Shown here piece by piece: positions 34,851-43,917 of a stretch of 64,000 bases of DNA. The translations under genes and the position numbers were made by a program. A model generated the notes under the pieces. It saw only the letters and a program-made list of their open reading frames with translations. It was not told the DNA's origin and did no database searches. Position 1 is the stretch's first letter, and every line of letters begins with the position of its first letter. The DNA comes from Candidatus Didemnitutus mandela (GTDB lineage: Bacteria; Verrucomicrobiota; Verrucomicrobiia; Opitutales; Opitutaceae): positions 310,001 to 374,000 of the forward strand of contig NJAL01000002.1 in the NCBI GenBank assembly GCA_002591725.1. Direction: 5' to 3'.

Positions 34851-35761
34851 TCTAGCTTTACCACATCACTAAATGCGACATCGAGTCGCGTGGTATCACC
34901 GCTAGCAGTGACTTCGCTGCTCGGTTAGTGCATAGCATACATAGCTGATTTTTACCGATTTACCGAGTATGCTATGCGCGCGCCCCCGGGAGGACCCTGC
35001 AACGCCCACACGGGAAAGGGAAGAAGGGCAGCGGAAATCGATGCCGACCATGCAAAACGCTATCATAGCGTATAATCGAGCATAAATATGTCACAAAAAT
35101 ATTACACAAAACTCACAAATTGATCTTTTTCGAAACAGGCGTTGATCCTTTTTTTAAGGAAAAAAACGAGCGTTCCAGCAATTTTTCTTACCACTTCCAA
35201 TTTATTCGCTGGCAAAGCGATGTTTTCCCATCGCGAGGCACAACTGCTTTGGCTTTCAGGATCATGTGCTCCGCCTCAACCGCCAGCAATTTGTCCGACA
35301 CATCGAACGGAGCTCCCCGTCCCCGGTACGCTCCAACAATGCTACCGATAGGGGAAAAGCACAATGCTAGAGACATTTTTCCGCGATCATAACGCCCGAC
35401 ACCGTCGTCGCATCTTTTTAGTCCAGCCAATTGAGACCGGAAAGTTCGGCCTGCTGAATTTGCACACGCTGCCAGCCGACCGTAGTTTTCCCCGAAAAAC
35501 GAAGATCACGTCCGGAACCGTAAACCTGCTCTCGCGCACCGCGCTTCCTATCGCAAACATCGCCTCGGCATCGATTCTAGCCACATCACAGGACAGCTAT
35601 CAACGGGCACATCGGCAACTTTTTACAAAATCCTTAACTTTAACTTAACCTTAACGTTTCTATCTTCATGATATTATCAGTAATAAATATACATTTTCAC
35701 ACCTTCTGAAGAAGTTAAACTCGCTTTCTGGAAATATCTTCCCTTAATATCAGCCCTCCCC
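34851..35761. other. Upstream region of the DAACS transporter
   Basis: No intact gene. 34930-34985 holds an inverted arrangement of GCATAGCATAC/GTATGCTATGC (34929-34939 with 34967-34977), a possible hairpin. 35630-35700 carries repeated TTAACTTTAACTTAACCTTAA-like steps and AT-rich sequence, the likeliest promoter area of the transporter. Confidence 0.4.
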
Positions 35762-37081
35762 ATGGAAAGCAACGCACTCGGCTCTCAGAAAAAGCCTAGA
35801 TTTCGCCTCTCTGTCACTAATCAAACCTTTCTCGGCCTTGCACTCGGTATCTTGCTCGGCTGGTGGATTAACACCCTAACGCCGGCTAACCGCGATAAAT
35901 GGGACGAATGGATTAGTCTGGTACGCGACATCTTTCTCAACCTGATCAAGGCGATGATCGCCCCGTTAGTCTTCGCCAGCATCGTGCAGGGCATCGCCGC
36001 AACAGGCGATCTGAAGCGAGTCGGCCGCATGGGCGCCAAATCGCTCCTATATTTTGAAATTGTCACCACCTTTGCACTGATTATCGGCCTGCTCGTGGCC
36101 AACATCGCTAAACCAGGAGCGGGAGTGGTGCTTTCCGGCAACGTCAGCACGCTCGGCTCCGTCGCCACGACCAAGGCCGCAACCTTCGTGGATACGCTTC
36201 TGAACACGGTCCCAACCAGCTTGATCCATGCGATGGCGAATGACAACGTGCTCCAGACCGTCTGTTTCGCCGTACTGTTTTCGATGGCCGTCATAGCCGC
36301 CGGAGAAAAGGGAAAACCGATCCTCGTGTGGTGCGAATCGCTTACGCAAGTGATGTTCAAGTTCGCCAGCATCGTGATGTTCTTAGCACCCTACGGAGTC
36401 GGCGCCGCCATAGCTTCCACGGTCGGACATCAGGGTCTCAACGTCCTGTTCTCCCTCAGCAAACTGATCTTCACTCTTTACAGCGCGCTAGCACTCTTCG
36501 TGGTGCTGGTGTTCGGCGCCGTGATCGCCATCGTGAAGATTCCGCTGAAGCCTTTCTTTCGCGCCGTTCGTGAACCGTTCACTCTAGCCTTCGCCACAGC
36601 GAATAGCGAGGCTGCACTGCCAAAGGCTTTTGAAAACATGGAGCGGTTCGGCGTGCCGCGCTGCAGTGTCGGCTTCGTGCTCCCCGCCGGCTACACGTTC
36701 AACCTCGACGGCTCCACACTCTATCTCGCCATCGCCTCCGTATTCGTAGCCCAAACGGCCGAGGCCAGCATTCCAAATTTTCATTTCAGTATCACCCAAC
36801 AGATCACAATGATGCTCACGCTTATGGTCACCTCGAAGGGCGTCGCTGCCGTACCGCGCGCCTCGCTCGTGATCCTAGTCGCCGCGCTCGGTAGCTTCGG
36901 CCTTCCGCTCGAAGGCGCCGCGATGATCCTTGGTATCGATTCGCTAATGGACATGGCTCGCACATCGGTCAATGTTCTCGGCAATTGTCTCGCCAGTGTC
37001 GTTGTCGCTCGCTGGGAAGGCGAATTCGACTACAAAAAAGCCCTCACGTTTAGCAGGCCAGACGAGGTAAAAGCCTCGTAA
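35762..37081 (+). CDS. Dicarboxylate/amino acid:cation symporter (DAACS)
   Basis: 439-aa inner-membrane secondary transporter of the GltP/DctA family, importing glutamate, aspartate or C4-dicarboxylates with sodium or protons. The fold's signatures are present: helices 1-6, then the HP1 and TM7 region with ATANSEAALPKAFENM and GYTFNLDGSTLYLAIASVF (TM7 NxDG sodium motif, here FNLDG), the HP2 segment MVTSKGVAAVPRASLVIL, and TM8 DSLMDMARTSVNVLGNCLAS carrying the substrate-binding Asp, Arg-Thr and Asn. Length is usual for the family. There is no recognisable Shine-Dalgarno sequence before the ATG, as for several genes here. It is monocistronic with decayed flanks, and substrate preference is not decidable. 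With the SSS and SBF carriers it suggests reliance on sodium-coupled uptake. Confidence 0.93.
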   Translation: MESNALGSQKKPRFRLSVTNQTFLGLALGILLGWWINTLTPANRDKWDEWISLVRDIFLNLIKAMIAPLVFASIVQGIAATGDLKRVGRMGAKSLLYFEIVTTFALIIGLLVANIAKPGAGVVLSGNVSTLGSVATTKAATFVDTLLNTVPTSLIHAMANDNVLQTVCFAVLFSMAVIAAGEKGKPILVWCESLTQVMFKFASIVMFLAPYGVGAAIASTVGHQGLNVLFSLSKLIFTLYSALALFVVLVFGAVIAIVKIPLKPFFRAVREPFTLAFATANSEAALPKAFENMERFGVPRCSVGFVLPAGYTFNLDGSTLYLAIASVFVAQTAEASIPNFHFSITQQITMMLTLMVTSKGVAAVPRASLVILVAALGSFGLPLEGAAMILGIDSLMDMARTSVNVLGNCLASVVVARWEGEFDYKKALTFSRPDEVKAS

Positions 37082-37967
37082 ACTCTAACGCCAAAAGCTT
37101 GAAAAAGTGCAATTCTATTTGGTTCGTTCGCCCTGTAATTGTGGATTTTGTAGTTGCACAATTTATATCTCGATGCTACGTTGCAAAGCCTATCGCAAAT
37201 AGGCCCTTTATCGCTTTCTATTTTTTTTACTGTACTCGTCAAGACCCAGAGCTAGTCAGTTGTTCCAGTTGAAAAGCCAGGCGGCTAGGATGTATGCTTA
37301 GCTTTGCAAAACCCACCACTTCGACGCCGCTCTGTCAGGTCACATAACTTGGAATCATGCTCGCCAGTCTTGGTCTCGTCTGGGCAAGGCAAACCGATTC
37401 TCGTCCGCAAGCTAGCCCATTTTTCCGCTTAAGCGTCACAGACCCGCAAGCCTTCGCTTCGCTCTCGTTCACCGCGACTTTAATCGTTACATTTGCACAG
37501 ATCATTTTAGCAAACCCGAACAAAAATTGATCGCAATACAACGCGCAAAGAGCGTGCTTTTCTAGGGGTAGTCGCTCCTTCTCGGCCCTGTTACGTCTTT
37601 TTTTCACACAATCGGGAAACCAACAGCCTCGCCAACGTCGTGCTGCGCACCCAAAAATCGTGCTCTGGCTCGATCCGATGCGGTCACTAAAAATTTCCGC
37701 ATAATCCAGACGAACAGCTACAGCCAGTTTTTCCGTTCATGTGGGATTGCTCGACCGCATGGAAAATCTATTTCTCATTCGCGAATTGCTCTGGAATATT
37801 CAGGCGCTCGGCCAAAAAACTTCTTTCGAGCCGTTGATGCACGATATCGCCGAGTTCAAACTGACGGCATCGCTCCTCTTGATTACCTGAGCCTTCCCTC
37901 ACCCCACCGCCGTACTCGGCAAAAAAAACGTCTCGCAAACATCGTTACGTCTTAGAACATATAAAGG

Positions 37968-37999
37968 GAGATCGTAAGCAACACTTTGCTTACGATCTC
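37968..37999. terminator. 14-bp perfect stem-loop
   Basis: Arms 37968-37981 and 37986-37999 are exact complements (GAGATCGTAAGCAA) around a CACT loop. There is no T-tract after either arm. It follows the forward coding remnants, so it may be the terminator of that lost gene. Confidence 0.45.
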
Positions 38000-38393
38000 A
38001 GCATCGAGCACGGCTGTCTCTGCGAACGCACCGGCATCACTGTCATCGTTTCCAGCACGGATCACAACGCGTAAGCTGCAAGCCAAAACCGGAATGGCCA
38101 ATCGAAAGTGCCAGCGGAGGCGCATACCATGCCATACATCCCGATAGCTGGGTAATGCCCACAAACAGCCAATGCAGCACCGTACCAATCGAACACCAAC
38201 GTCAAGCGCCAGGAGCCATCTCGTACATCCACTACTTACCTCTTACCTAAAACAGAAATCGACCGCGTTTTCTAGGGACGCGACATGCGCCTCTCAGGCC
38301 AGACTCAACGCAGCATATACAGCGGTCGCTCGAATTGATAGCCGCCAAAAGCATGGAGACCAGAAGTCGTTGCGAGATTCCGGTGCACTGTGC

Positions 38394-38419
38394 TGTTCTA
38401 GTACTATAGTACTAGAACA
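38394..38419. repeat. 26-bp perfect palindrome without loop
   Basis: The two 13-base arms TGTTCTAGTACTA / TAGTACTAGAACA are exact complements with no spacer. It could be a cruciform, a dimeric regulator site or a folded RNA element. No gene start is adjacent. Confidence 0.5.
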
Positions 38420-38940
38420 TCGTAAATAACCCAGTGTCTCGAGCTCGCCAACCAGTATCCGCTTATAGATTAGGGCTAGCAACCGCAAATTATTTTAAAT
38501 ACAATGCGTATTTAAAATACTTAAATTTCAATAACGGAAGCTTTTCAAAAATGTATTTTCACAACCCAGGATCTTCCCAGAAGTTTTTCTGGAATTACAC
38601 ATGACACATCATTTTAATGCATATTTCGGAACCACGTCCTAGCCTCACTGAAGAAGGCCACCTCCTCCGAGCCGCAGCACATGCTGCGCTACATACCCGA
38701 AAACGTGTAGACGTCGTCCGACTTCACATCACACAGACCCTTTTCGCCAAGTTTATTTATTTTTGTGTGTACAAGTTAATTCTACGATCTCCTTGGTCAA
38801 GTCAACTTCCCCGGCTTGATGAACTCAAGTCCCTAAGCGATGGATTTCTTCTTGGAATTATAAGACCGCTACGCAGAGTAGCTGGCCGGCAGCCAAAGGA
38901 AGCTGTGCTAAGTTTTTTTATAGGAAAGTAAGGATCGAAT

Positions 38941-39867
38941 TCAGCCCAGCAGACTTTTTAGTGCCGCAAGATACTTCGCTTGGGTGCGCACAATTATATC
39001 GGCCGGAAGCTTGGGTGCCGGCAGCTTCTTGTCCCACTCAAGCGTCAGGAGGTAATCGCGCACAAATTGCTTGTCGTAGCTCGGCGGCGAGATACCAGTA
39101 CGATAATCCTCGGCTGGCCAGAAACGCGACGAATCGGGCGTCAACACTTCATCAATGAGAAACAGATTCCCTGCAGCGTCCGTACCAAATTCGAACTTAG
39201 TGTCAGCGAGGATCATACCCGCCGCCTTCGCGTAATCGTGGCCAAGTCGGTAGAGTGCGAGGCTGATCAACTTCACCTTGCCGTATAGGCCAGCGCCAAC
39301 AACGGCCGCACCCTGCGCATCGTTAATCGGTTCGTCGTGCTGGCCTTTCGGAGCCTTCGTTGTCGGCGTGAAGATCGGCTCGGGCAACCTCGCCCCCTGG
39401 TTAAGCCCCGCGGGCAGTCTAATGCTACAGATTTCTCCTGTTTTTTGGTAAGAGCTCCAACCGCCACCGATTAGGTAGCCACGCACCACACACTCGATGG
39501 TAAGCGGTCTCAGTTTTTTCACGATCATGCTACGTAGTTGCAAATCGCGACTCGCGATGCGGCGCCGTGCAAACTCGCCGGCCTGATCCGAAAAAAGGTG
39601 ATTGGCGATGATCCATTCCGTCTGCGCAAACCACCATAGGCTTATTTGTGTAAGGATGATACCCTTGCCAGAAAGGCCGTCAGGGAAAATAACATCGAAA
39701 GCCGACAGCCGATCGCTCGCCACCAGCAGCAGCGCATCACCGAGATCGAAAACGTCGCGCACCTTGCCCGAGCCGATTTTCGGAAACGGAAGCCCCCTGA
39801 TGGAGGTCACTGCTTTTTTCGGCAACGCGGTAGAGACTTGGGCAAGTACCATGCCCAAGCCAAACAT
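38941..39867 (-). CDS. purC: Phosphoribosylaminoimidazole-succinocarboxamide synthase
   Basis: 308 aa, or 303 from the Met at 39852. It joins aspartate to CAIR with ATP to form SAICAR, the eighth step of purine synthesis in the cytosol. Visible motifs: GSGKVRDVFDLGDALLLVAS (ATP-site N-lobe), DRLSAFDVIFPDGLSGKG, the PurC signature LTIECVVRGYLIGGGW, then LADTKFEFGTD and LIDEVLTPDSSRFWP, the conserved catalytic and nucleotide segments. Length matches the long single-domain bacterial/yeast-type enzyme. purB, which acts on the product, lies 11 kb away in the same orientation. No frameshift or missing key residue is seen. Retention of purC and purB indicates that purine synthesis is still under selection. 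Confidence 0.93.
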   Translation of the reverse strand: MFGLGMVLAQVSTALPKKAVTSIRGLPFPKIGSGKVRDVFDLGDALLLVASDRLSAFDVIFPDGLSGKGIILTQISLWWFAQTEWIIANHLFSDQAGEFARRRIASRDLQLRSMIVKKLRPLTIECVVRGYLIGGGWSSYQKTGEICSIRLPAGLNQGARLPEPIFTPTTKAPKGQHDEPINDAQGAAVVGAGLYGKVKLISLALYRLGHDYAKAAGMILADTKFEFGTDAAGNLFLIDEVLTPDSSRFWPAEDYRTGISPPSYDKQFVRDYLLTLEWDKKLPAPKLPADIIVRTQAKYLAALKSLLG

Positions 39868-41925
39868 AGCCCGTAGTCCGCGTCAAAAGAAGAAAACTGT
39901 AATCGCGTGACGCTGCAAAACCATCGGGCAAGTTCGTCAAATTCAGTGTTTCTTCGCGAGCGCTCGCTGGCCAAATTTTCTTTTTATCCCGTCCGAAGGT
40001 TCCGGCCTCAACCGCCTTGACGACTTTCCCGTATGTCTGAACGATTCCCAATGCGTTTCCTTCTATCGTAGCTTGATGTCAATATATAAGCGCTCGAAAG
40101 CCTCACTTCCAGCGCTCGCTCGATCTCGTAAAGAAGCAATGGGCTGGTAGAAGGACCAGTTGGTGCAGATACTGGAGCCGAAAAACAGAAAAGAAACAAT
40201 CCGCCGCGTCACAATACGCTGAGTATACCTCCTCGCATAGCCCCTGCAGCCAGTCTGCAAGTCCGTTTTGATTTCGCCTCAGTGAGTTTCGAGTTTTAGG
40301 AGCCGAATTCGAAAAGGTTCGTTTTTTTTCGTTTACTTAGCTCGCGAGCCACCGCTCCTTCCGATTCTTCAACAAAAGCGTCAGCGACTTCGCTAACCAA
40401 TAGTTGAGACGTTCGGGATTGTCGTAGCTATGTAAAAAAATGTAAATTAGAAAATTGGGTGCAACTAGATGCAATCGCTCATATAAAGTTATTACTAAAA
40501 AATGGGATTGCTGCATGAAGCTGCCCAGGACCACGGACCACCCGCTTGCCGAGTACTCGTATAGTTTTATACGAAATTTTCGCGCACGAAGACGTGCGAA
40601 CTTGCTCTGCCGAGAGAGCTTCCGCCAGGAGAAGACAAAAAGAAAAAGGAAAATGCCGTTGGTTTGTTCTATACGAACCTAACCCAGTCGCTGGTTCAGA
40701 ATAAAGGATATTATTATCCCACAACAAGATCTGCAACTTCTCCGATAGCAAGTCACACATTCCTCAAACTTCAACGCCACTCAGCCAGCTGTATTGGGTT
40801 GGACAAATTCCACTGGTCTCCAACGCACAGCGGGAAAGCATTTCGGCCCAGCGAAAGCGATTCATCCAGGTTTTCCGAGCCCAATCCTACCAAAAATCCC
40901 ACACCAGAAAAGCCTGCGACACCGCTTGGAACGGTTTCCGATCCGGAGCAACATATATTCATCCTCGGAAGAAAAAACCCGTCCACCAGGCAGCTGCAAA
41001 CGATCACGCGCCGCCCAGCTTATTACCTGCGCTACATTCGAGAAAAATAAACCGCCAACCATTTTGCGAAACGTTTTCAAAAAACACGGAACAGTCACCG
41101 CGGATAGACCCAATCGGACGCAACCTGGAAGAGAACTCGCTCGAATTTTAGCTCGTAGACCAAGTTCCAAGACAGCAAACTCTGCATCGACGCATGTACG
41201 TCGGCCAAGTTCGCCATAGCTTCTCCATCCCTCCAGCTTCGCTGAAATAACCACGTTCGCTTTCTCTCGGCCCGACTGGCGAGCTTTCCGGAACTCATGG
41301 CAGTGAGTTCTCCGGAGTCGTAAGGTAATAATATAAGAGCAAGACGCCAACAGATTCGGACCATCAAGCGGAGCTTCTTGGACTGAACCTGGATAATGAT
41401 TTCACGTTTTCCCGTTTCCGCCACCAAATAGTGTTCATCGCGCCACACCTAAAAAACTCCACAAACGCTATCGTGAACCATCGCAGCCGTCTCGGCTCTA
41501 TAGCGTCCACCGAAGATTCACTTTCAGTTTTGTGCGGGCTCTGTTGGCCTCGGTCCCGGCCGCACTTCTATCTGTACTTCCTAGTGGCAGTTTCTTTATC
41601 CATTATAGTAAGTTTCTTACTCTGCGCACGCCCGACGCCAACGTCCGATCCATTTTCAACCGAAAAAAACGTCCTCTATACAGCACCGCAAACCCCAGCC
41701 GCACGCAAAGAGCCTCCGGAAGCAACACGCTGGGCATGTCACAAGTATAGTCAGGGTATGGGCTAGAGAGCAGTGTCTATGGGTTGGTTTTCGCCACTAT
41801 AGATTCGACAAAAATCACGAAGCAGGAAGGAGCAGCTATCTGACGGCTGTCACAGGGCGGTTGAAAACATCCTCCAGATTCCCGCAACTGCAATCGTCTG
41901 AAACTGGCTCCTTGTGGAAAGCATT
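39868..41925. other. Gene-free region between purC and ctaG
   Basis: No intact gene. Reverse-strand remnants near 39940-40160 run up to purC and may be a lost upstream neighbour. A proline-rich forward remnant lies at about 40800-41220, reading in two frames with FSEPNPTKNPTPEKP near 40875-40920. I cannot name either. Confidence 0.45.
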
Positions 41926-42768
41926 TTATCCGATTGGTCTTCCGTAATGGCTACTTTCCGCGCAACTAACGTTTTTTTCTTCCGCGCGAAACCAAACCGT
42001 CAGCACGATCACGGCGCCGACGATGCTCATCATCGTGCTCGGCACCCACAGGATCACACCTCCGATAGTTTGATCGTCCATCGCGCTGACGGCCGAAAAA
42101 GCCCGCCCGCACAGTTCGTAGAGCGGATAGATGTTGCACGGCGCAAAAGTGACCAACGACGCCGAAAGCACCTGCGGCGGTACGATCGCAGCCAGCAAGA
42201 GCGCGCGCCAGCCGCGCTTGATTCGCGCCGGCGGCGAGGGTCGTGGATCAAACACCAGCCACCAAAACAACAACCCGTCGATCGCCATACTCCAGTTCAT
42301 CACCCGATAGATCCGAATATCTAGCATCGCATAGAAATGCACATCCGGGATAAGCCACAGCCAAATCAAACCGACAAATAGAACAGCACCGATCACGGGG
42401 TGCATGACCACATACAATACGCCGCGCACGAGTCGCGACTCGAGTACCGGCTGCACCCAGCGCTGGCCGAGCATCACAACCCCCCCCAGCCGAATTGCCG
42501 CGCTCGGCCACGCCAGCGCAACCAGAAACGGTCCAATATGATGGAGACAAAGATGCTGGAGCCGATGAACAAAAAATTCACGATCGGCATAGTAGTCGAG
42601 CCGCGTGTGCAGCGCTCCATAGATAATCGTCAACCCGAGCCAAAACAGCAATTGCCTCCACCACTGATCACGGACAACTCGCTGGCCTCGCGCGTAGCTT
42701 AATGCCACAGCCACGATCGCGACCACGACCGTCGGTGAAAACTGCCAAGGGACAAGAAAACGAAACAT
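41926..42768 (-). CDS. Cytochrome c oxidase assembly protein, CtaG (caa3) family
   Basis: 280-aa polytopic membrane protein with six to seven helices, which helps build the copper-containing oxidase in the cytoplasmic membrane. Family features: N-terminal WQFSPTVVVAIVAVALSYARG (the WxxxP entry to helix 1); YYADREFFVHRLQHLCLHHIGPFLVALAWP, with the conserved HxxQHLxLHHIGP histidine cluster thought to bind metal; and GVLYVVMHPVIGAVLFVG and MNWSMAIDGLLFWWLVFDP in the later helices. ATG start. It is the third gene of a tight operon after Sco and PCuAC (gap 32 bases), which supports the copper-delivery role. The extreme C-terminus is short and charged. Confidence 0.88.
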   Translation of the reverse strand: MFRFLVPWQFSPTVVVAIVAVALSYARGQRVVRDQWWRQLLFWLGLTIIYGALHTRLDYYADREFFVHRLQHLCLHHIGPFLVALAWPSAAIRLGGVVMLGQRWVQPVLESRLVRGVLYVVMHPVIGAVLFVGLIWLWLIPDVHFYAMLDIRIYRVMNWSMAIDGLLFWWLVFDPRPSPPARIKRGWRALLLAAIVPPQVLSASLVTFAPCNIYPLYELCGRAFSAVSAMDDQTIGGVILWVPSTMMSIVGAVIVLTVWFRAEEKNVSCAESSHYGRPIG

Positions 42769-42800
42769 CGCTCAGTGGAGGCAGGCGAAAGCGGGCGCAC

Positions 42801-43262
42801 TTAGCCGTCTTTACCGGCCAGCTTCACCGGCAATACCACCGTCAGCGTTTCTCCGCCATCGAGCTCCAGAATCACAGTTACCGTTTCACCCGGTTTGACT
42901 TTACCGTGTGCACCAATAAGCATCAGGTGATAGCTGCCGGGCTTTAATTCCGCACTACCGTGCGCGGGGATCGGCAGCTTCGCAACCATCCGCATGCTGC
43001 TTTCACCCGAAGGCATGGTATAAGATTCGTGCAGGCTTACATGATCATAATCCGGGCTGCTCGCTGCAATTAGGAAACGCTCCTGATTGCTGTTGTTAAC
43101 GAGCGTCATATAGCCTGCCGCCGGCAACTTGCCAGGAAGCCAGCGCGTCCATGCACCATGCGTCGTAATTGCAGACGAATCCGATGCGGCTTGGGTGGCC
43201 AAACAAACGAAAGCCAGACTAGCAATGGGGAAAAAAAGAAAACGGAAAATGCTTTTTATCAT
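42801..43262 (-). CDS. PCu(A)C-type periplasmic copper chaperone
   Basis: 153-aa exported protein. Residues 1-26 form a signal peptide ending near ATQAAS. The mature domain is the PCuAC cupredoxin-like fold that carries Cu(I) to the CuA site of cytochrome oxidase. The metal ligands are in place: LHES with His, SSMRMV with Met residues, and SYHLMLIG with His and Met, matching the family H...M...HxM arrangement. Downstream VKPGETVTVILELDGGETL is the usual last hairpin. ATG start; 25 bases after sco and 32 before ctaG, so one transcript is expected. A specific partner oxidase is not encoded in this window. Confidence 0.88.
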   Translation of the reverse strand: MIKSIFRFLFFPIASLAFVCLATQAASDSSAITTHGAWTRWLPGKLPAAGYMTLVNNSNQERFLIAASSPDYDHVSLHESYTMPSGESSMRMVAKLPIPAHGSAELKPGSYHLMLIGAHGKVKPGETVTVILELDGGETLTVVLPVKLAGKDG

Positions 43263-43287
43263 ATAGTTATAGTCATCATATAGGCAA

Positions 43288-43917
43288 TCATGAATGGAGC
43301 AATTGTTTCAAGTCGTGTACTATCGCTTCGGACGAGTCCGCTTCGGTGATCATCAACTGCACTTGGCCTTCGCGATCGAAAACATAAACTACTTTGCTGT
43401 GCATCACCTGGTAGTTACCAGCTGCGTCTATCGGCGTTTCCTGATAAGCTACCCGGTAGCGCCTCGCAAGCGACTCGATCTGCTCCGGGTTTCCCGTCGC
43501 ACCCACTGCCTGCGGGCTGAAGGACTGGACGTAATCGCTCAGAAGATCCGGCGTGTCGCGCTTCGGATCGACACTTATGAAAAGGATTCGAACGCCTTGG
43601 GCGGAATCGCCTAAAGTGCGCAACACAGCACCAAGCCGCGCCATGGTCGTCGGACAGATATCAGGGCAGTGCGCGTAGCCGAAAAATACCAGCGCAACCT
43701 TGCCGCGAAAGTCCTCCGCCATGAGCAATGGATTCCCTGCACTCTCTAACTTAAACTGCAAGTCTGGCAAGGATCCCTTCACATTTGTAAGCTTCCACTG
43801 ATTTTCCGGTTTAAAGCATGCAGACAAAAAAAACAGAGCCCCGATTACTGTCCCCCTACACCATCCTCCGTATATGATCTTTTGAAAACGGAAGTTGGTG
43901 AAAAAATTTTTTTTCAC
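43288..43917 (-). CDS. SCO1/SenC family copper-insertion lipoprotein
   Basis: 209 aa from a GTG start. An N-terminal hydrophobic run ends in lipobox LSAC with the modified Cys at residue 34, so the protein is probably tethered to a membrane. The thioredoxin-like domain carries HCPDICP with the copper/redox pair Cys84 and Cys88 and the third ligand His173 in MHSKVVYVFD, plus SVDPKRDTP, all diagnostic of Sco proteins. It metallates or reduces the CuA site of oxidase subunit II. It is the first gene of the Sco-PCuAC-CtaG operon. The AT-rich region upstream (43918-44050) probably holds its promoter. Confidence 0.92.
   Translation of the reverse strand: MKKNFFTNFRFQKIIYGGWCRGTVIGALFFLSACFKPENQWKLTNVKGSLPDLQFKLESAGNPLLMAEDFRGKVALVFFGYAHCPDICPTTMARLGAVLRTLGDSAQGVRILFISVDPKRDTPDLLSDYVQSFSPQAVGATGNPEQIESLARRYRVAYQETPIDAAGNYQVMHSKVVYVFDREGQVQLMITEADSSEAIVHDLKQLLHS

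Larger units (their letters stand above)
37082..38940. other. Decayed region downstream of the DAACS gene
   Basis: No intact gene. Forward-strand remnants between about 37350 and 37900 read in pieces (for example MENLFLIRELLWNIQALG near 37760-37815) and suggest a lost gene following the transporter. Two striking inverted repeats lie at 37968-37999 and 38394-38419. Confidence 0.45.

Noticed and set aside
35821-36372. 183-aa reverse-strand frame inside the DAACS gene
   Set aside because: Antisense shadow of a clear transporter gene; no motifs.
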